Source of the DNA: Seramator thermalis
GTDB taxonomy: Bacteria; Bacteroidota; Bacteroidia; Bacteroidales; Dysgonomonadaceae
Assembly: GCF_004138125.1 (NCBI RefSeq)
Contig: NZ_RXHS01000015.1
Coordinates: 1-64,000, forward strand
Reading direction: 5' to 3'
Length of the DNA stretch: 64,000 nucleotides
A program made the position numbers and the translations under genes. This document shows positions 55,370 to 63,622 of the stretch, piece by piece. The notes beneath the pieces were generated by a model, which was not told the DNA's origin, ran no database searches, and saw only the letters and a program-made list of their open reading frames with translations. Within the stretch, counting starts at the first letter, position 1; each line of letters starts with the position of its first letter.

Positions 55370-55774
55370 AACAGCTGAATTATGAAAATTTAACTGAAAA
55401 ATGAGGCGTTCAAATTTTAAGACCGGGAAAATTTTCCGCTCGTTCGAGTTCAGCGTCATCGAACTTGGATGCAAGACCAAATACAGGGAACAAACTCCTG
55501 TAGTTTCCATCAGAAGTTTGCGAACATGCGTTAAGCAGGGCAGCAACGCTTTTTCTGCCAGTTTATCGAATGTGAGCCTTCCGCCGACCGTATGAAAGCC
55601 GATTTTCTCCGCTGCTTTGCTAATCCCCAACATCGACACGCCTTCCCGCCCGATAAAACAGTTGTCGCGCAAATGCTCCAATGCGTATTGCTTGCCGTAA
55701 TGCTCCGCAATTATGCAGAGGCATGCCGGACCGCAGTCCATCGCGTCAGGTTGGTGGATAAATGGGAAGGACAT
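55349..55774 (-). pseudogene. C39 peptidase 5' fragment B
   Basis: Residues 1-80 match the complete C39 domain (QPDAMDCGPACLC, ending KALLPC), keeping Gln8 and Cys14. The frame then enters the same unrelated tail as fragment A (LTHVRKLLMETTGVCSLYLV). His, Asp and the transporter are missing. It starts 13 bp after a barrel gene, as the full C39 gene does at 50629. The shared junction shows that fragments A and B derive from one truncated ancestor. Confidence 0.85.
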
Positions 55775-55787
55775 TTGATAACTAATT

Positions 55788-58196
55788 TTATTTCATTCTT
55801 TCTTCAATGCTTTCAATACCTGTATTTCTTTTCCTCGATTGCTTCACTTTATCTGAACCTAAATTATAAGTAAAAGAAATTCTTAATATTCTCATATCCG
55901 GAATAATATGACTCGTTGCATCAATATTTTTGTATTTTAAGACAGATTTAAACTGATTCCATCTAAAAGGATCCTGAAGAGATATTGAAAGATTCCCTTT
56001 ACGGTTACATAATGTTTTTTGTAAAGTCAGATCCAAACTACCCATCCTATCTATTTTTGTAGCAATATTCCGATTTGAAGAAGACAAAAAGCCATTCAAT
56101 TCTAATTTTATGCCATTATTAATTATGAATTGATTATTGATCTGAAAACTTCCGTTAAAAAACGAAAGATTAAAATCATCTCCCATAAATCGGGACTTAT
56201 AATCTCTATAATAGCCATTCCCATTAAAATTTAAATTCCACCACTTTGAAATCCTAAAGGGTACATTTAATAAAACAGCATAAATTTTTGCTGATCCGAA
56301 GTTTTTATAGGTATAACTAAACTCTTGACTTTCATCATTCTGAAAAGGTTCCTGTATAAATAATCCGTCATATTCACTATATGATAATGTAACAAAGAAT
56401 CTGCGTTGATTATATTGTAATTGTATGTTATGCACATAGGAAGGACTAAGGTCCGGATTGCCCTCTGTATATGTATTTGGTGAAGTATAAAATTTAAATG
56501 GATTGAGCATACTGAAAGAAGGTCGATTAATTTTATACGTATAAGATAGTGATAAAAATTGGTTATTTTTGAACAGGTATTGCAAAGATGCCGAAGGGAA
56601 TACATCGAAATAGTGATGCGAAAAACTACTATCATTAGCCATTTGATACCCATTTTGATAAGTTTGTTCTCCACGTAAACCGATAGATGCGTTGAAATCC
56701 GTCCATTTTTTAGATAAGTTAAAATATAATGCGGCTATTTGTTCTTTGTAAGTAAAATTATTTGACATGGAATTTTGTTCTTCCCAGCTATCTTTATTTA
56801 AAACGAATTCCAAAAGATCATTATTTCTTTTTATTTGGCTAAATTGTGCTCCTGTTTCAATACGACCATTTCCTAAAAATGTACTTTCGTAATCCGTTTT
56901 TATAACCCAAGCGTCACTCTTTTGAAAGACATTATGTCCTTTCCCTTTTTGAGGATGTAAAATTTCATTGTTGGCGTCATAATAATTAAGAACCATCTTT
57001 TGCTCTTGAGAATGGTCTGCGTAAGAATAAACTATGTCCGAATTCAATACTTTATTAGAATCAATAATCCACTTATGATTCAAATCGAAAGAATACATTT
57101 TTGAATCAATATCCATATTTATGGGGGAAATAATACTCGAATCAATATCGGAAGACCCAATTTTTTTTATAAAAGTTGTAGAACGATTTGTATTGCCTCC
57201 ATTATATAAATTGGTGTTCGATAAAAAACCTATAGTATGGATAGGCGAAATAAAAAAATCAACACCAAATCTCGCATATTGATTGGTTCCACTTGGTTTG
57301 TATAAACTATGTTCGTCATATTCAATAGGAGGCGCTAGACTCATGAATTTTCTTTGCTCGGAAATTTTTTGTTCATACCGGCCATTGTTCAACCCATATA
57401 TACCATAGATATTAAATTTCTTGGATTGAAAATTCAAATTTACAGTCGGCATATAAACCAATCCCGTGCTTTTTATTCCTAATGCCATAGATAACGATCC
57501 GTTATATCCTAATGATTTGTCTTTTTTCAGCTTAATATCAATAATCGCACCGGAATATCCTGCATCGTAACGCGATGGCGGATTTGTAATAATTTCTATG
57601 CTCTCAATCCGATCTCCCGGCAAGTTATTTAAAATACCATTTACGCTCGTTCCTGTTATATCTGCCGGTTTTCCGTTTATATAAATAACAGCATCCTTAC
57701 CAATTACAGATATTTGATTGTCCAAAGTGACAACCACACCCGGAAGATATTTAATAATATCAAATGCTTTTTTCCCCACAGTAAGCATAAAAGAATTTAC
57801 GGCCACTATTATTCGATCAGATTTTTGCTGTATAGGCGGGAGCGTTCCTTCTACTACAATTTCTTGTAATTCAATATTATTTTCTTCTAACGGAATAATA
57901 CCCAGGTCTACATCTCTGTCTATTTTCAAAGTTAGATGTTTACTACGATATCCAACCATGCGAGCTTCTACCCTATAATCATCCGGCTGGATATCATTTA
58001 ACTTAAAGTTCCCATTTTTATCCGTTATGCAACCTTTAAGTAACGTTGAATCTGAATCATAGATAATTATAGTTACGAAATCTAAGGGCATTTTTGTTTT
58101 TTCCTCTATTACTTTTCCGGTTAAAGAATATTGACAGAGCAAATAGAAGGGGAAAAATAATAAATCAATGGATACCATTAAAAAAAACTTTCTCAT
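55788..58196 (-). CDS. Outer-membrane barrel receptor, OMP_b-brl_3 type
   Basis: The 802-residue protein begins with a signal peptide (SIDLLFFPFYLLCQ), then a carboxypeptidase-regulatory-like domain (about 25-100: SLTGKVIEEKTKMPLDFVTI), a plug (about 140-215: AFDIIKYLPGVVVTLDNQIS) and an OMP_b-brl_3-type barrel (FTYNLG near the end). It is 66 bp downstream of the truncated leader repeat, with no peptide gene in between, and 13 bp upstream of C39 fragment B. It is related to but clearly diverged from the other two barrels of this type. Confidence 0.82.
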   Translation of the reverse strand: MRKFFLMVSIDLLFFPFYLLCQYSLTGKVIEEKTKMPLDFVTIIIYDSDSTLLKGCITDKNGNFKLNDIQPDDYRVEARMVGYRSKHLTLKIDRDVDLGIIPLEENNIELQEIVVEGTLPPIQQKSDRIIVAVNSFMLTVGKKAFDIIKYLPGVVVTLDNQISVIGKDAVIYINGKPADITGTSVNGILNNLPGDRIESIEIITNPPSRYDAGYSGAIIDIKLKKDKSLGYNGSLSMALGIKSTGLVYMPTVNLNFQSKKFNIYGIYGLNNGRYEQKISEQRKFMSLAPPIEYDEHSLYKPSGTNQYARFGVDFFISPIHTIGFLSNTNLYNGGNTNRSTTFIKKIGSSDIDSSIISPINMDIDSKMYSFDLNHKWIIDSNKVLNSDIVYSYADHSQEQKMVLNYYDANNEILHPQKGKGHNVFQKSDAWVIKTDYESTFLGNGRIETGAQFSQIKRNNDLLEFVLNKDSWEEQNSMSNNFTYKEQIAALYFNLSKKWTDFNASIGLRGEQTYQNGYQMANDSSFSHHYFDVFPSASLQYLFKNNQFLSLSYTYKINRPSFSMLNPFKFYTSPNTYTEGNPDLSPSYVHNIQLQYNQRRFFVTLSYSEYDGLFIQEPFQNDESQEFSYTYKNFGSAKIYAVLLNVPFRISKWWNLNFNGNGYYRDYKSRFMGDDFNLSFFNGSFQINNQFIINNGIKLELNGFLSSSNRNIATKIDRMGSLDLTLQKTLCNRKGNLSISLQDPFRWNQFKSVLKYKNIDATSHIIPDMRILRISFTYNLGSDKVKQSRKRNTGIESIEERMK

Positions 58197-58261
58197 ATAG
58201 TTAAAAATTTACATTTGCATTATGTAATTGCAGGTATCTTATTACTTCATTCCTATTGTTT

Positions 58262-58360
58262 TCGTCATCTTTGCAGCGCCTCTCAATCCCTTCCGGATTT
58301 TTCCGCCAGCAGACGGAAGAAAAGTTTCAATTCTGATGGATGGGCTTGCTCCTTGCAAGG
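58262..58360 (+). repeat. Hairpin-bearing leader repeat, truncated copy 3
   Basis: It matches the first 100 bp after the -7 box in copies 1 and 2 (TTTGCAGCGCCTCTCA, GATGGATGGGCTTGCTCCTT). The -7 is degraded to CATCTTTG and the first hairpin is imperfect. At about 58360 it switches abruptly into C39 coding sequence, a recombination junction. Confidence 0.75.
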
Positions 58361-58564
58361 GAGCCTTCCGCCGACCGTATGAAAGCCGATTTTCTCCGCC
58401 GCTTTGCTAATCCCCAACATCGACACACCTTCCCGCCCGATGAAACAGTTGTCGCGCAAATGCTCCAAAGCGTATTGCTTGCCGTAATGCTCTGCAATCA
58501 TACAGACACATGCCGGACCGCAGTCCATCGCGTCGGGTTGATAAATGATAACAAATCTTCTCAT
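58283..58564 (-). pseudogene. C39 peptidase 5' fragment C, fused to leader repeat
   Basis: Residues 1-68 match the C39 domain (QPDAMDCGPACVC to VGGRL) with Gln and Cys present. The reading frame then runs antisense through the leader repeat and stops. No His or Asp is present. It starts 6 bp after the 58571-60904 barrel gene. The N-terminus (MRRFVIIY) differs from the other copies, so the 5' end is of different origin. Confidence 0.85.
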
Positions 58565-58570
58565 TGTTTA

Positions 58571-60904
58571 CTAAAAAGTAGCAGCATCCTTGTCCTCATT
58601 GATTAATGTACGGTTGACCTTGTAATCTTTGCCTTTGTTGAAATTCCAACTAAAGCCAATGACGAACATCGATTTATTATCCCGGATTTTGGTTTCTTTT
58701 CGATGATATACCAGGCTGCCGGGGACCGTTTCATTATGATAACGTGAAGGAGTAAACATCCAAAGCATACCTGCCGTGAGAGACCAGTTTTGATTGTGAT
58801 TATAGCGGGCAATAAAATGGGATTGATTTTCATCGCGTATCAAATACGCTCCTTGCAAACTCCTCGAAGTGAAGCGATATTGATAAGAAAGCATCCACTT
58901 TTTTGTTTGAATAATCGTTTCAACATCCACGGGTATATACCAGTTAAAGATATTCCCGACAAGATTACTTTTCACTTGCTCACGAAAAAATTGTGCGGAT
59001 GTTTTAATCGAAAATATATCCTTTCCGAAAGGTTTGAATTGTCCTGAAAGATAACCTCCATATTGCTTCCCATACGCAGCATTTTCTTTTGTGAGCGCGA
59101 TATAATTATTACCGCCGTCTTCTGTAAAATATTGATGGATGGGTTTGTCGGTATATGAATATAAAAGGGCAGCATTCAAGTTCAATAAACGATGGTTTAA
59201 CGTGTACATGAGTGCCGTAATAGTTTGAGTAGCATTCACCAATAAAGGATTGCCTTTCGAAATAATATCCGATGTGATTACTTGCGCATTATTACTCAAA
59301 TCGGAAACCGAAGGCAGTTCCGTGTCCCGAGTAAAAAGCAGACGAATCGTGTTGCGATCGTTGATTTGATAGCCTGCCAATATCTGAGGTGTAAAAACAA
59401 ATTGATTGTAATCGTTGGAATAACTTTTTTCCATCACATATTTTCCCCCTAAACTTAACCGATAAAGATATTTATTTTTCATCCCGGATATTTCACTATA
59501 TAGATAATGTTCGATATAATGCGACCGGTAATCAAAAGAACCCAACAAATTGTCGATATCCGAATCGAGCCAACCGGCATCCATTTTGTAGCCTGAATTC
59601 CAATTGGTGAAGTTCATTTTTTTAGTATAAGCTACTTCGCCGATAAGCGACCGTTTACGGTTTTCGAGATTCATTTTATCTTCCAGCGTTTGCAATAGGT
59701 CGGGTTGCAGATATTCGTATACCTTGTTATTCACAGATGTGCGAAACATCGTTCCTACCAGGTTTATAGATATTTCACCTCGCTCTTTCGACAGCCCTTT
59801 CCAAAAATACATATCGATTACCGGGCTGAAAATACGAGTTTTGTTATCATTCGTTCCGTAATACAATTCTTTATGATCACCGAACGTATTTGTTATGTCG
59901 GAATATCCATTTGAAAAGCGGTTTTCGAAATTCGGTTTGAAAGCAATCTGAAAAATATAGCGATCGATCATTTGATTGGTATATTTCAACCCTAGCGTAT
60001 TTGTTGCGTATCCGAATTTATCTTTTCGAAAATACTGACTCTCGCGAACTTCATCCTTCAGTGTATAACGATATAATTCGTTGCTTTCCCTTTTCCGGTA
60101 ATTCCGATAGTTGAGAGCGTATTCAATGGATAACTGATTGCGGCCCTTATTGTAGGCAAAATAAGCATTGTCGTTGGCAAATCCGGTGGTAAAGGCATGT
60201 GACAAATCCAATCCTACGCCATAGCCGTTGTTCAGCGAACGAGTAATGATATTGACGACGGCTCCAACACCCGCATAACGGGCAGGGGGAAAATCGTAAT
60301 ATTCTACCCGCAATACCTTGTCCGGAGGCAGCATTTTAAGTTCATTATCCGTTGCTGTGGCCCCATTTACAAGAATAAGCAAAGAACCTCCTTTCATCGA
60401 TTTAATCTTTTGCGATTGAGCATCTACCGTAAGTTCGGGAAGTTTAGCAAGTAAATCCTTCGAGTAACGGGCCGATTTTATATCCTGCATCGTAAAAGTA
60501 TAGCTTGCATGATCAATATATTGATGACGAAACTGTCCTTCGACAACCACTTCCGAAAGCTGTTTGCTGTCGGGTTCCAAGGTATAATTTCTAATCAGCA
60601 TATCTCCACTCGACGGCATCACAATGCGAATCGGCTGCGATAAAGTTTTGTACCCGATGCATGAAATCACGATCCGATAACTTCCCGTTTCCAAGTGTCC
60701 GAACAGGTAATTGCCTTTTAAATCGCTTACCGTACCGGCAATCATTTCTGTGGAGTCTGCTTCACTGTAAAGCACGATGTTGGCAAATTCGATAGGAACG
60801 GTTTTGCCATTATTTGATGAAGAAATTATGCCTTGCAGCTGTACCTGCGAAAATATATTTTCAACCATGGTAAAGAACAATGCGAGTATATAAAGATGTT
60901 TCAC
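58571..60904 (-). CDS. Outer-membrane barrel receptor, OMP_b-brl_3 type
   Basis: The 777-residue protein has a signal peptide, a carboxypeptidase-regulatory-like domain (about 24-110: QLQGIISSSNNGKTVPIEFA), a plug-like domain (about 140-220: DLLAKLPELTVDAQSQKI, PPARYAGVGAVVNI) and a barrel (FVIGFSWNFNKG near the C-terminus). It follows a separate plug-only gene by 54 bp and precedes C39 fragment C by 6 bp. It is probably the channel or receptor of a further peptide unit. Confidence 0.82.
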   Translation of the reverse strand: MKHLYILALFFTMVENIFSQVQLQGIISSSNNGKTVPIEFANIVLYSEADSTEMIAGTVSDLKGNYLFGHLETGSYRIVISCIGYKTLSQPIRIVMPSSGDMLIRNYTLEPDSKQLSEVVVEGQFRHQYIDHASYTFTMQDIKSARYSKDLLAKLPELTVDAQSQKIKSMKGGSLLILVNGATATDNELKMLPPDKVLRVEYYDFPPARYAGVGAVVNIITRSLNNGYGVGLDLSHAFTTGFANDNAYFAYNKGRNQLSIEYALNYRNYRKRESNELYRYTLKDEVRESQYFRKDKFGYATNTLGLKYTNQMIDRYIFQIAFKPNFENRFSNGYSDITNTFGDHKELYYGTNDNKTRIFSPVIDMYFWKGLSKERGEISINLVGTMFRTSVNNKVYEYLQPDLLQTLEDKMNLENRKRSLIGEVAYTKKMNFTNWNSGYKMDAGWLDSDIDNLLGSFDYRSHYIEHYLYSEISGMKNKYLYRLSLGGKYVMEKSYSNDYNQFVFTPQILAGYQINDRNTIRLLFTRDTELPSVSDLSNNAQVITSDIISKGNPLLVNATQTITALMYTLNHRLLNLNAALLYSYTDKPIHQYFTEDGGNNYIALTKENAAYGKQYGGYLSGQFKPFGKDIFSIKTSAQFFREQVKSNLVGNIFNWYIPVDVETIIQTKKWMLSYQYRFTSRSLQGAYLIRDENQSHFIARYNHNQNWSLTAGMLWMFTPSRYHNETVPGSLVYHRKETKIRDNKSMFVIGFSWNFNKGKDYKVNRTLINEDKDAATF

Positions 60905-60958
60905 GAAATGGCTGTTTTTTGTGTTAGAATGAATGCAATTTATTTGTCGACAAGTGTT

Positions 60959-61693
60959 TTATTTCTTATAAGGTTTCAAACTGATGAGTTTATAGTCGGG
61001 GGCAATTGCTTCTTTTCCTTTCAAAAGCCGAATATTCACCACACCATCGTACGCCGAATCGTCGAAGCAGGACAAATCGTAATAATCTATGCTTCTCACC
61101 ACGCCTGCAACCGGATATCCTTTCAACTTCGCAAAAGCAGAGCCATCAATGTTCATACCGTTTATCATCAGGCGTACCGAACCACCATTTTTGGTCATAA
61201 TATCGTTGTCGACAATCTCCAAATTCGGCAATTTTTGAATCATCCTTTCAATGGTCATATTTTTTTCACCAGAGATACTTTCGGGCGAGAACGACTGTTT
61301 TTTCACCGGATTGTTGTAATTCTTATCCACTTGCAATCGTGTGTGCGTACTCAGGTTTCCACTCTTTACGCGTCCATTGTTCGGACGTGTAATAAAGGAT
61401 TGTTCTTCGATGCCCGGAGCTTTAACTTTCACGATGTAAGTGTTATCGGTACTGAATCCTTTCAAATCGAAACTCCCGTCCAATGCCGAAATTCGCGTGG
61501 CAAGGGTTTTCGAAGGATTATTAACGTCATAAAATCGCACCGTTGCAAACGGTATCATAGTTTGCTTACCGGTATTGTCATCTTCGATATATACATGTCC
61601 GGCAAAAAATATGGAATTTTGGGCATATGTGGTCCAGGTTGTTAAAACGAATATTAGCAGAGCTAAAGAGATAGTTATTTTTCTCATATTCAT
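60959..61693 (-). CDS. Plug-only, barrel-less receptor-like protein
   Basis: The 244-residue secreted protein has a signal peptide (ISLALLIFVLTTWTTYAQ), a carboxypeptidase-regulatory-like domain (about 30-115: IPFATVRFYDVNNPSKTLAT) and a plug-like domain (about 140-230: MIQKLPNLEIVDNDIMTKNG, NGMNIDGSAFAKLKG), then stops where the barrel would start. No frameshift remnant of a barrel is seen in the 54 bp before the next gene. It may be a soluble accessory plug or a truncated receptor. Confidence 0.65.
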   Translation of the reverse strand: MNMRKITISLALLIFVLTTWTTYAQNSIFFAGHVYIEDDNTGKQTMIPFATVRFYDVNNPSKTLATRISALDGSFDLKGFSTDNTYIVKVKAPGIEEQSFITRPNNGRVKSGNLSTHTRLQVDKNYNNPVKKQSFSPESISGEKNMTIERMIQKLPNLEIVDNDIMTKNGGSVRLMINGMNIDGSAFAKLKGYPVAGVVRSIDYYDLSCFDDSAYDGVVNIRLLKGKEAIAPDYKLISLKPYKK

Positions 61694-61795
61694 TTACATT
61701 ATAATGATTCTTTAATTTTTGCCTCGAATAAGTTTGCAAATCCAATTTCGGTTATTCTTACATAAAAGACGTTATTCAACGTTCTGTTAGGATGA

Positions 61796-61991
61796 TCACA
61801 GCGTCTTGATTTCCACGATTCGTCCACCGCTGTCTCTCCTTAACCCAAACCGGCCTTCCGTCGATATAAATAAGTTTTCATTCCTCTTCATCGGCGTTCG
61901 CAGTCCCACCTTTCACCGCAGCCGTAGCTGTGTTTGTCATCAAATCCTGCTCCGGTTCGAACAGGTTGTCGGTGCATGTTGTCTTTTCCAT
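61796..61991 (-). pseudogene. Double-glycine peptide pseudogene
   Basis: This copy of the 55073-55267 peptide starts MEKTTCTDNLFEPEQDLM and keeps a Gly-Gly (AAVKGGTANADEEE). The Trp codon after DEEE is a TGA stop, and an extra A further on shifts the frame, so the core is lost. A leader peptide ending just after the GG could still be translated. Confidence 0.8.
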
Positions 61992-62053
61992 ACGATTCGA
62001 AATTTTTTCCGGTTTACAAGGGGTCAAAGTTGGGGCTTTTATTTGAAACCCTT

Positions 62054-62093
62054 TCTAACAAACGTCTAATATTTGTCTAACCAATCTAACCAA
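62054..62093. promoter_or_regulatory. TCTAA direct-repeat array, candidate regulator site 2
   Basis: TCTAA words start at 62054, 62065, 62076 and 62085, the same 11-11-9 spacing as at 55330-55369. The array lies between the peptide pseudogene and the divergent histidine kinase, about 115 bp upstream of the kinase -7 box, where an autoregulated response regulator might bind. Confidence 0.55.
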
Positions 62094-62206
62094 AACGGCT
62101 GAATTACGAATATTTAACTAAAAATTGATATCTTTCCTCATTTCAAAAACAGGGAAAAAATTCAATTAATCCATCATACATGAAACGCTTTTCGGTTTTT
62201 TCTTCC

Positions 62207-62214
62207 TATTTTTG
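62207..62214 (+). promoter_or_regulatory. -7 promoter box of the two-component operon
   Basis: TATTTTTG matches TAnnTTTG and lies 19 bp before ATG 62234. It excludes the longer reading frame from 62180, which would start upstream of the promoter. Confidence 0.6.
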
Positions 62215-62233
62215 CATTACCAGATGCTTCATC

Positions 62234-63622
62234 ATGAAACGGAATATACTGATCCTGTTTTCTGCGGCGGCCATTGCTCTACTGATCGTTTCACAAATCG
62301 TATGGGTGCAACAATTGGTGGAACGCGACAAACAGCGTCTCGAAACAGAGTTGAAGCAAACCCTTGAAAGTATTGTGGCGTTTTGTCTCTCGAAGCAAGT
62401 TTCTGGAAATCTGGACAACCTAAATTTCGAGATGAAACCTGCTGATCCCGGCACAATTCCTCAAAATGCCGTCATCAAAGGTTCGTTTGATACCAAAGAA
62501 TATTCTTCGGATAAAAATCTGGGCAATTTTTTGGTAGGTGTATTTGCCGAAGACCTTTTGCAGGAAAACAAGATTCCGCTCGAACCTATCGACTCGCTTT
62601 TCAGAAAAGAATTTGCGTTCTATCCCGAAATTGCCGCCTATTCCATGAGCATCGAAAAAAACGATTCGACGATGCGCGACAGGTACGTGGGACAACATGC
62701 ACGGACTGTTTTAAAGGACACTGCCAACGGTGTGAATATACTAATTCCGATAGGGAAAACCGGAAAGTATCGATACCATGCGCAGGTAGTGTTTCGACCA
62801 ACCATTTTCACGCAACGTCTGCGTTCGACAGTAGCCTTTTCGGCCATTGCCATCATTCTGATTTCCATCCTATTGATTTATCAATTAGCCGGCTTAAAAC
62901 GGCAAGCCAACGAATTGGAGGCGCACAAACACGCAGTAACCGGCATCGTTCACGACCTGAAATCGCCACTTGCGTATGTATATACGCTGTTGAGCGTTTT
63001 TGAAAAAAACGAACCGGGCGATCAGAAGAAAGAAATGTTTTCAAGGGCGAAAGCTCGTGTAAAATATTTGTCGAATAAGATTGAGGTTCTTTTATCGGCA
63101 ATGAAGAGCAAGGATCAGTCCCTTCGGATATGTCGCGAGCCATATAATTTTACCTCGCGGTGCAGAGAAATCATAGAAGAACTTCGCGTGATTTACAACG
63201 GAAAAGACATTGCGTATAGCATTGAACCTCAGGAAGAGGTTATACTTTCGGCAGATCCGGTGTATTTCGATGCCTGCGTGCGAAATCTGCTGGACAATGC
63301 CGTGAAGTATTCGGGCGACAAACCATACATAAGAATTTCGGCCGTTGGCGACGACAGGTATATCTATCTTTCTTTTGCCGACAACGGGAAGGGAATAGCA
63401 AAAAAGGATCAAAAAAAGATATTTCGCGAATTCTATTGCGCCGATAAAAGTTCATCGTTGAAAAATCACGGTATAGGTCTTGCCTTTACCCGACGGATCG
63501 TTCAGGCACATTCCGGAAAAATAACTGTAGAAAGCAGTGTGGGCGAAGGAAGTGTTTTCACCATCCTTCTTCCCAAAAAAATTTCAGAAAAATATGGAAC
63601 AGACAAAAGTATTATTGGTTGA
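62234..63622 (+). CDS. Sensor histidine kinase
   Basis: The 462-residue inner-membrane kinase has two helices (about 4-26 and 197-218) enclosing a periplasmic sensor of about 170 residues. HisKA has His240 in VTGIVHDLKSPL. The HATPase_c domain shows the N box (CVRNLLDNAVKYSG), G1 (FADNGKGIAKKD) and G2 (NHGIGLAFTRRIVQ). The architecture resembles the RprX-type kinases of Bacteroidales. Its end overlaps the response-regulator gene by 29 bp. It is divergent from the peptide locus. Confidence 0.92.
   Translation: MKRNILILFSAAAIALLIVSQIVWVQQLVERDKQRLETELKQTLESIVAFCLSKQVSGNLDNLNFEMKPADPGTIPQNAVIKGSFDTKEYSSDKNLGNFLVGVFAEDLLQENKIPLEPIDSLFRKEFAFYPEIAAYSMSIEKNDSTMRDRYVGQHARTVLKDTANGVNILIPIGKTGKYRYHAQVVFRPTIFTQRLRSTVAFSAIAIILISILLIYQLAGLKRQANELEAHKHAVTGIVHDLKSPLAYVYTLLSVFEKNEPGDQKKEMFSRAKARVKYLSNKIEVLLSAMKSKDQSLRICREPYNFTSRCREIIEELRVIYNGKDIAYSIEPQEEVILSADPVYFDACVRNLLDNAVKYSGDKPYIRISAVGDDRYIYLSFADNGKGIAKKDQKKIFREFYCADKSSSLKNHGIGLAFTRRIVQAHSGKITVESSVGEGSVFTILLPKKISEKYGTDKSIIG

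Larger units (their letters stand above)
61747..62128. repeat. Duplicate of the 55022-55400 segment
   Basis: About 380 bp match 55022-55400, covering the 3' flank, the double-glycine peptide gene and the TCTAA array. Differences include a one-base insertion and a premature stop in the peptide gene. The direct copies are 6.7 kb apart and enclose two barrel units. Confidence 0.85.

Noticed and set aside
60833-61645. 270-codon plus-strand frame over the plug gene
   Set aside because: It is antisense to a signal-peptide-bearing receptor-like gene and shows no family resemblance.
62180-62233. Histidine kinase start at ATG 62180
   Set aside because: The promoter box TATTTTTG at 62207 would lie inside the coding region; ATG 62234 starts a normal membrane anchor.
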